The notes below the pieces were generated by a model. It was not told where the DNA came from, made no database searches, and saw nothing but the letters and a program-made list of their open reading frames with translations. The position numbers were made by a program, and so were the translations under genes. Shown piece by piece: positions 5,581 to 6,752 of a stretch of 6,752 bases of DNA. Within the stretch, counting starts at the first letter, position 1; each line of letters opens with the position of its first letter. Source of the stretch: Brevundimonas sp. (GTDB lineage Bacteria; Pseudomonadota; Alphaproteobacteria; Caulobacterales; Caulobacteraceae); the NCBI GenBank assembly GCA_020253595.1, contig JADCBH010000127.1, positions 1 to 6,752 of the forward strand. Direction: 5' to 3'.

Positions 5581-6075
5581 ATGTCCGACAGCCAACGCTT
5601 TCCCGTCGCCGCGCACGCCCTTGCCTATCTGGCTCACAAGGGGGCGTTCGACGCATCGCGCGCCGCCCCGAGCGCCATCCTGGCGGCTTCGGTGCCGACC
5701 AATCCGGTGGTGATCCGTCGTGTGACCGCGCTCCTGGCCAAGGCCGGGCTGATCGCCACGCGCCCGGGCGCGTCTGGCGGCTCCTGGTTGCTGCGTCTGC
5801 CCGAAGACATCCGGCTTGATGAGGTGCTGAGGGCGGTCAACGGCTGTGCCCATCTTGGTTCACCGCCAGCGGGTGCCAAGGGGTGCCCGATTGGCGAGCA
5901 CATCCCGCGTCAGGTCGGCAAGGTCCTGACGCTGGCGGATCAGGCCGCGTCAGATGCCCTGTCGAAGATCACCATCGCGGACCTGCTGGCCGAGAACGCG
6001 CCCGCGCTCGCCGGGGTGAAGATTCATAGCTCATGCAGCGAAGCCATCCGCGCGGCGGAGATCGTCGCGGCGTGA
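5581..6075 (+). CDS. Rrf2-family transcriptional regulator, redox-type candidate
   Basis: A 164-residue Rrf2 regulator of the YwnA-like branch. Its N-terminus, QRFPVAAHALAYLAHKG (5-21), is the typical first helix. A winged helix-turn-helix spans about 30-72 (SAILAASVPTNPVVIRRV, then LLAKAGLIATRPGASGGSWL, where GASGG is the family wing turn), and the long dimerisation helix follows. The sensor region holds C89 and C102 in an NGC-x12-CPIGEHI arrangement, and C152 lies near the C-terminus. It lacks the three closely spaced cysteines that hold the cluster in IscR or NsrR, so a thiol or disulfide switch is more likely than an iron-sulfur cluster. The ATG at 5581 matches family N-termini; an in-frame GTG at 5533 would add 16 atypical residues. 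The ribosome-binding site is weak. It overlaps the SDR gene by GTGA, so it probably controls it. Confidence 0.92.
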   Translation: MSDSQRFPVAAHALAYLAHKGAFDASRAAPSAILAASVPTNPVVIRRVTALLAKAGLIATRPGASGGSWLLRLPEDIRLDEVLRAVNGCAHLGSPPAGAKGCPIGEHIPRQVGKVLTLADQAASDALSKITIADLLAENAPALAGVKIHSSCSEAIRAAEIVAA

Positions 6076-6752
6076 ACCGACCCGCCGATCGACGTCCTCG
6101 CATCCTGATCACCGGAGCCTCTGCCGGCATCGGCGCGGCCCTGGCGCGCGTGTATGCAACTCGGGGATGGGACCTCATTCTGACGGCACGGCGCGATGCG
6201 GCGCTACAAGCGCTGGCAGAGGAGTTGCGAGCCTCTCACGGCGCGGACGTCGCGATGATCACTGCCGACCTGGGCCAGTCGGATGCCCCGCAGGCCTTGT
6301 TTCGAGCGGCCCTGTCCCGCGGGCTGACCGTCGACGGTCTGATCAACAACGCCGGCTTTTCCCGCACGACCGGCTTCCTCCAGACCGAGCCCGAGGCGCA
6401 CGAGGCCATGATCCGCGTCATGCTCACGGCGCCCGTGGCGCTTTCGCGGCTGTTCCTGCCCGGCATGGTCGAACGGGGATACGGGCGGGTGATCAATGTC
6501 GCCTCTTTGGCCGGTCAGATGCCGGCGACAGGCGGCGACACCCTGTATGGCCCGATCAAGAGCTTCCTCATCAAGGCCTCGCAGGGTCTTTGGCTCGAGA
6601 CGCGGGGAACCGGCGTCCACGTCACCGCGCTCTGCCCCGGCTACACCCTGACCGAGTTCCACGACGTGAACGGCAGCCGCGAACAGGTCTCGTCTGCCTA
6701 TCCCGCCTGGATGTGGCAGACGGCCGAGCATGTGGCGCGCGTGGCTTACGAC
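6072..6752 (+). CDS. Short-chain dehydrogenase/reductase (SDR), 3' end cut by window
   Basis: The first 227 residues of a classical SDR oxidoreductase (DltE/COG0300-like) using NAD(P)H; the frame is open to the window edge and about 25-40 residues are probably missing. The Rossmann cofactor loop TGASAGIG is at 14-21. A39-R40-R41 after strand 2 suggest NADP(H) preference. D66-L67 bind adenine, and NNAG is at 92-95. The catalytic residues are S145 (NVAS), Y159 and K163 (YGPIK), and CPGYTLTEFHD at 188-198 is the substrate/cofactor lid. The Asn of the usual Asn-Ser-Tyr-Lys tetrad appears to be Met117 (VMLTAP). The GTG start overlaps the Rrf2 stop (GTGA, 6072-6075), with GGAG at 6057-6060. An in-frame ATG at 6033 would add 13 residues and is less likely. 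The substrate is not predictable. Rrf2/SDR pairing suggests a role in handling reactive carbonyls or electrophiles, which is inference. Confidence 0.93.
   Translation, partial: MNRPADRRPRILITGASAGIGAALARVYATRGWDLILTARRDAALQALAEELRASHGADVAMITADLGQSDAPQALFRAALSRGLTVDGLINNAGFSRTTGFLQTEPEAHEAMIRVMLTAPVALSRLFLPGMVERGYGRVINVASLAGQMPATGGDTLYGPIKSFLIKASQGLWLETRGTGVHVTALCPGYTLTEFHDVNGSREQVSSAYPAWMWQTAEHVARVAYD

Overview
The window is GC-rich, densely packed DNA that looks like an alphaproteobacterium, most plausibly a Caulobacterales member such as Brevundimonas or Caulobacter. That assignment rests on overall composition, the make-up of the genes and general resemblance of the proteins; no taxonomic marker gene is present. 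There are seven protein-coding genes in three transcription blocks, and the last gene runs off the right edge. I see no rRNA, tRNA, CRISPR array, insertion sequence, phage gene or integrase.

Block 1 (about 1-2062, + strand) starts with a 237-base non-coding leader. It is followed by three genes joined by ATGA stop/start overlaps: a PadR-family repressor, a DUF1700/HAAS-domain membrane protein, and an exported protein with a repeated Gly-Ser-Gly beta-solenoid (putative auto-transporter adhesin head GIN domain, DUF2807/DUF4097 type). Regulator, membrane partner and surface or periplasmic protein form a compact cassette of unknown function. Just before the PadR gene is a 14-bp tandem direct repeat (13 of 14 identical, 17-bp period), the best candidate for its operator.

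Block 2 (2069-5412, - strand) holds kup, a K+ uptake transporter, followed 35 bases later by an RsmB-type 16S rRNA m5C methyltransferase. It converges on block 1 with only 6 bases between stop codons, and a hairpin covers that junction.

Block 3 (5581 to the right edge, + strand) is divergent from kup. It holds an Rrf2-family regulator with cysteines in its sensor region, overlapping by GTGA a short-chain dehydrogenase/reductase (SDR) that is cut by the window end. The 168-bp kup/Rrf2 intergenic region carries an inverted repeat and a GANTC (CcrM-type) site that overlap a possible kup promoter.

kup and rsmB are housekeeping genes. The least understood parts are the PadR/HAAS/GIN cassette with its repeat operator candidate, and the Rrf2-SDR pair. 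I do not see clear proof of a wholly new system; the PadR/HAAS/GIN cassette is the best candidate for an uncharacterised one.
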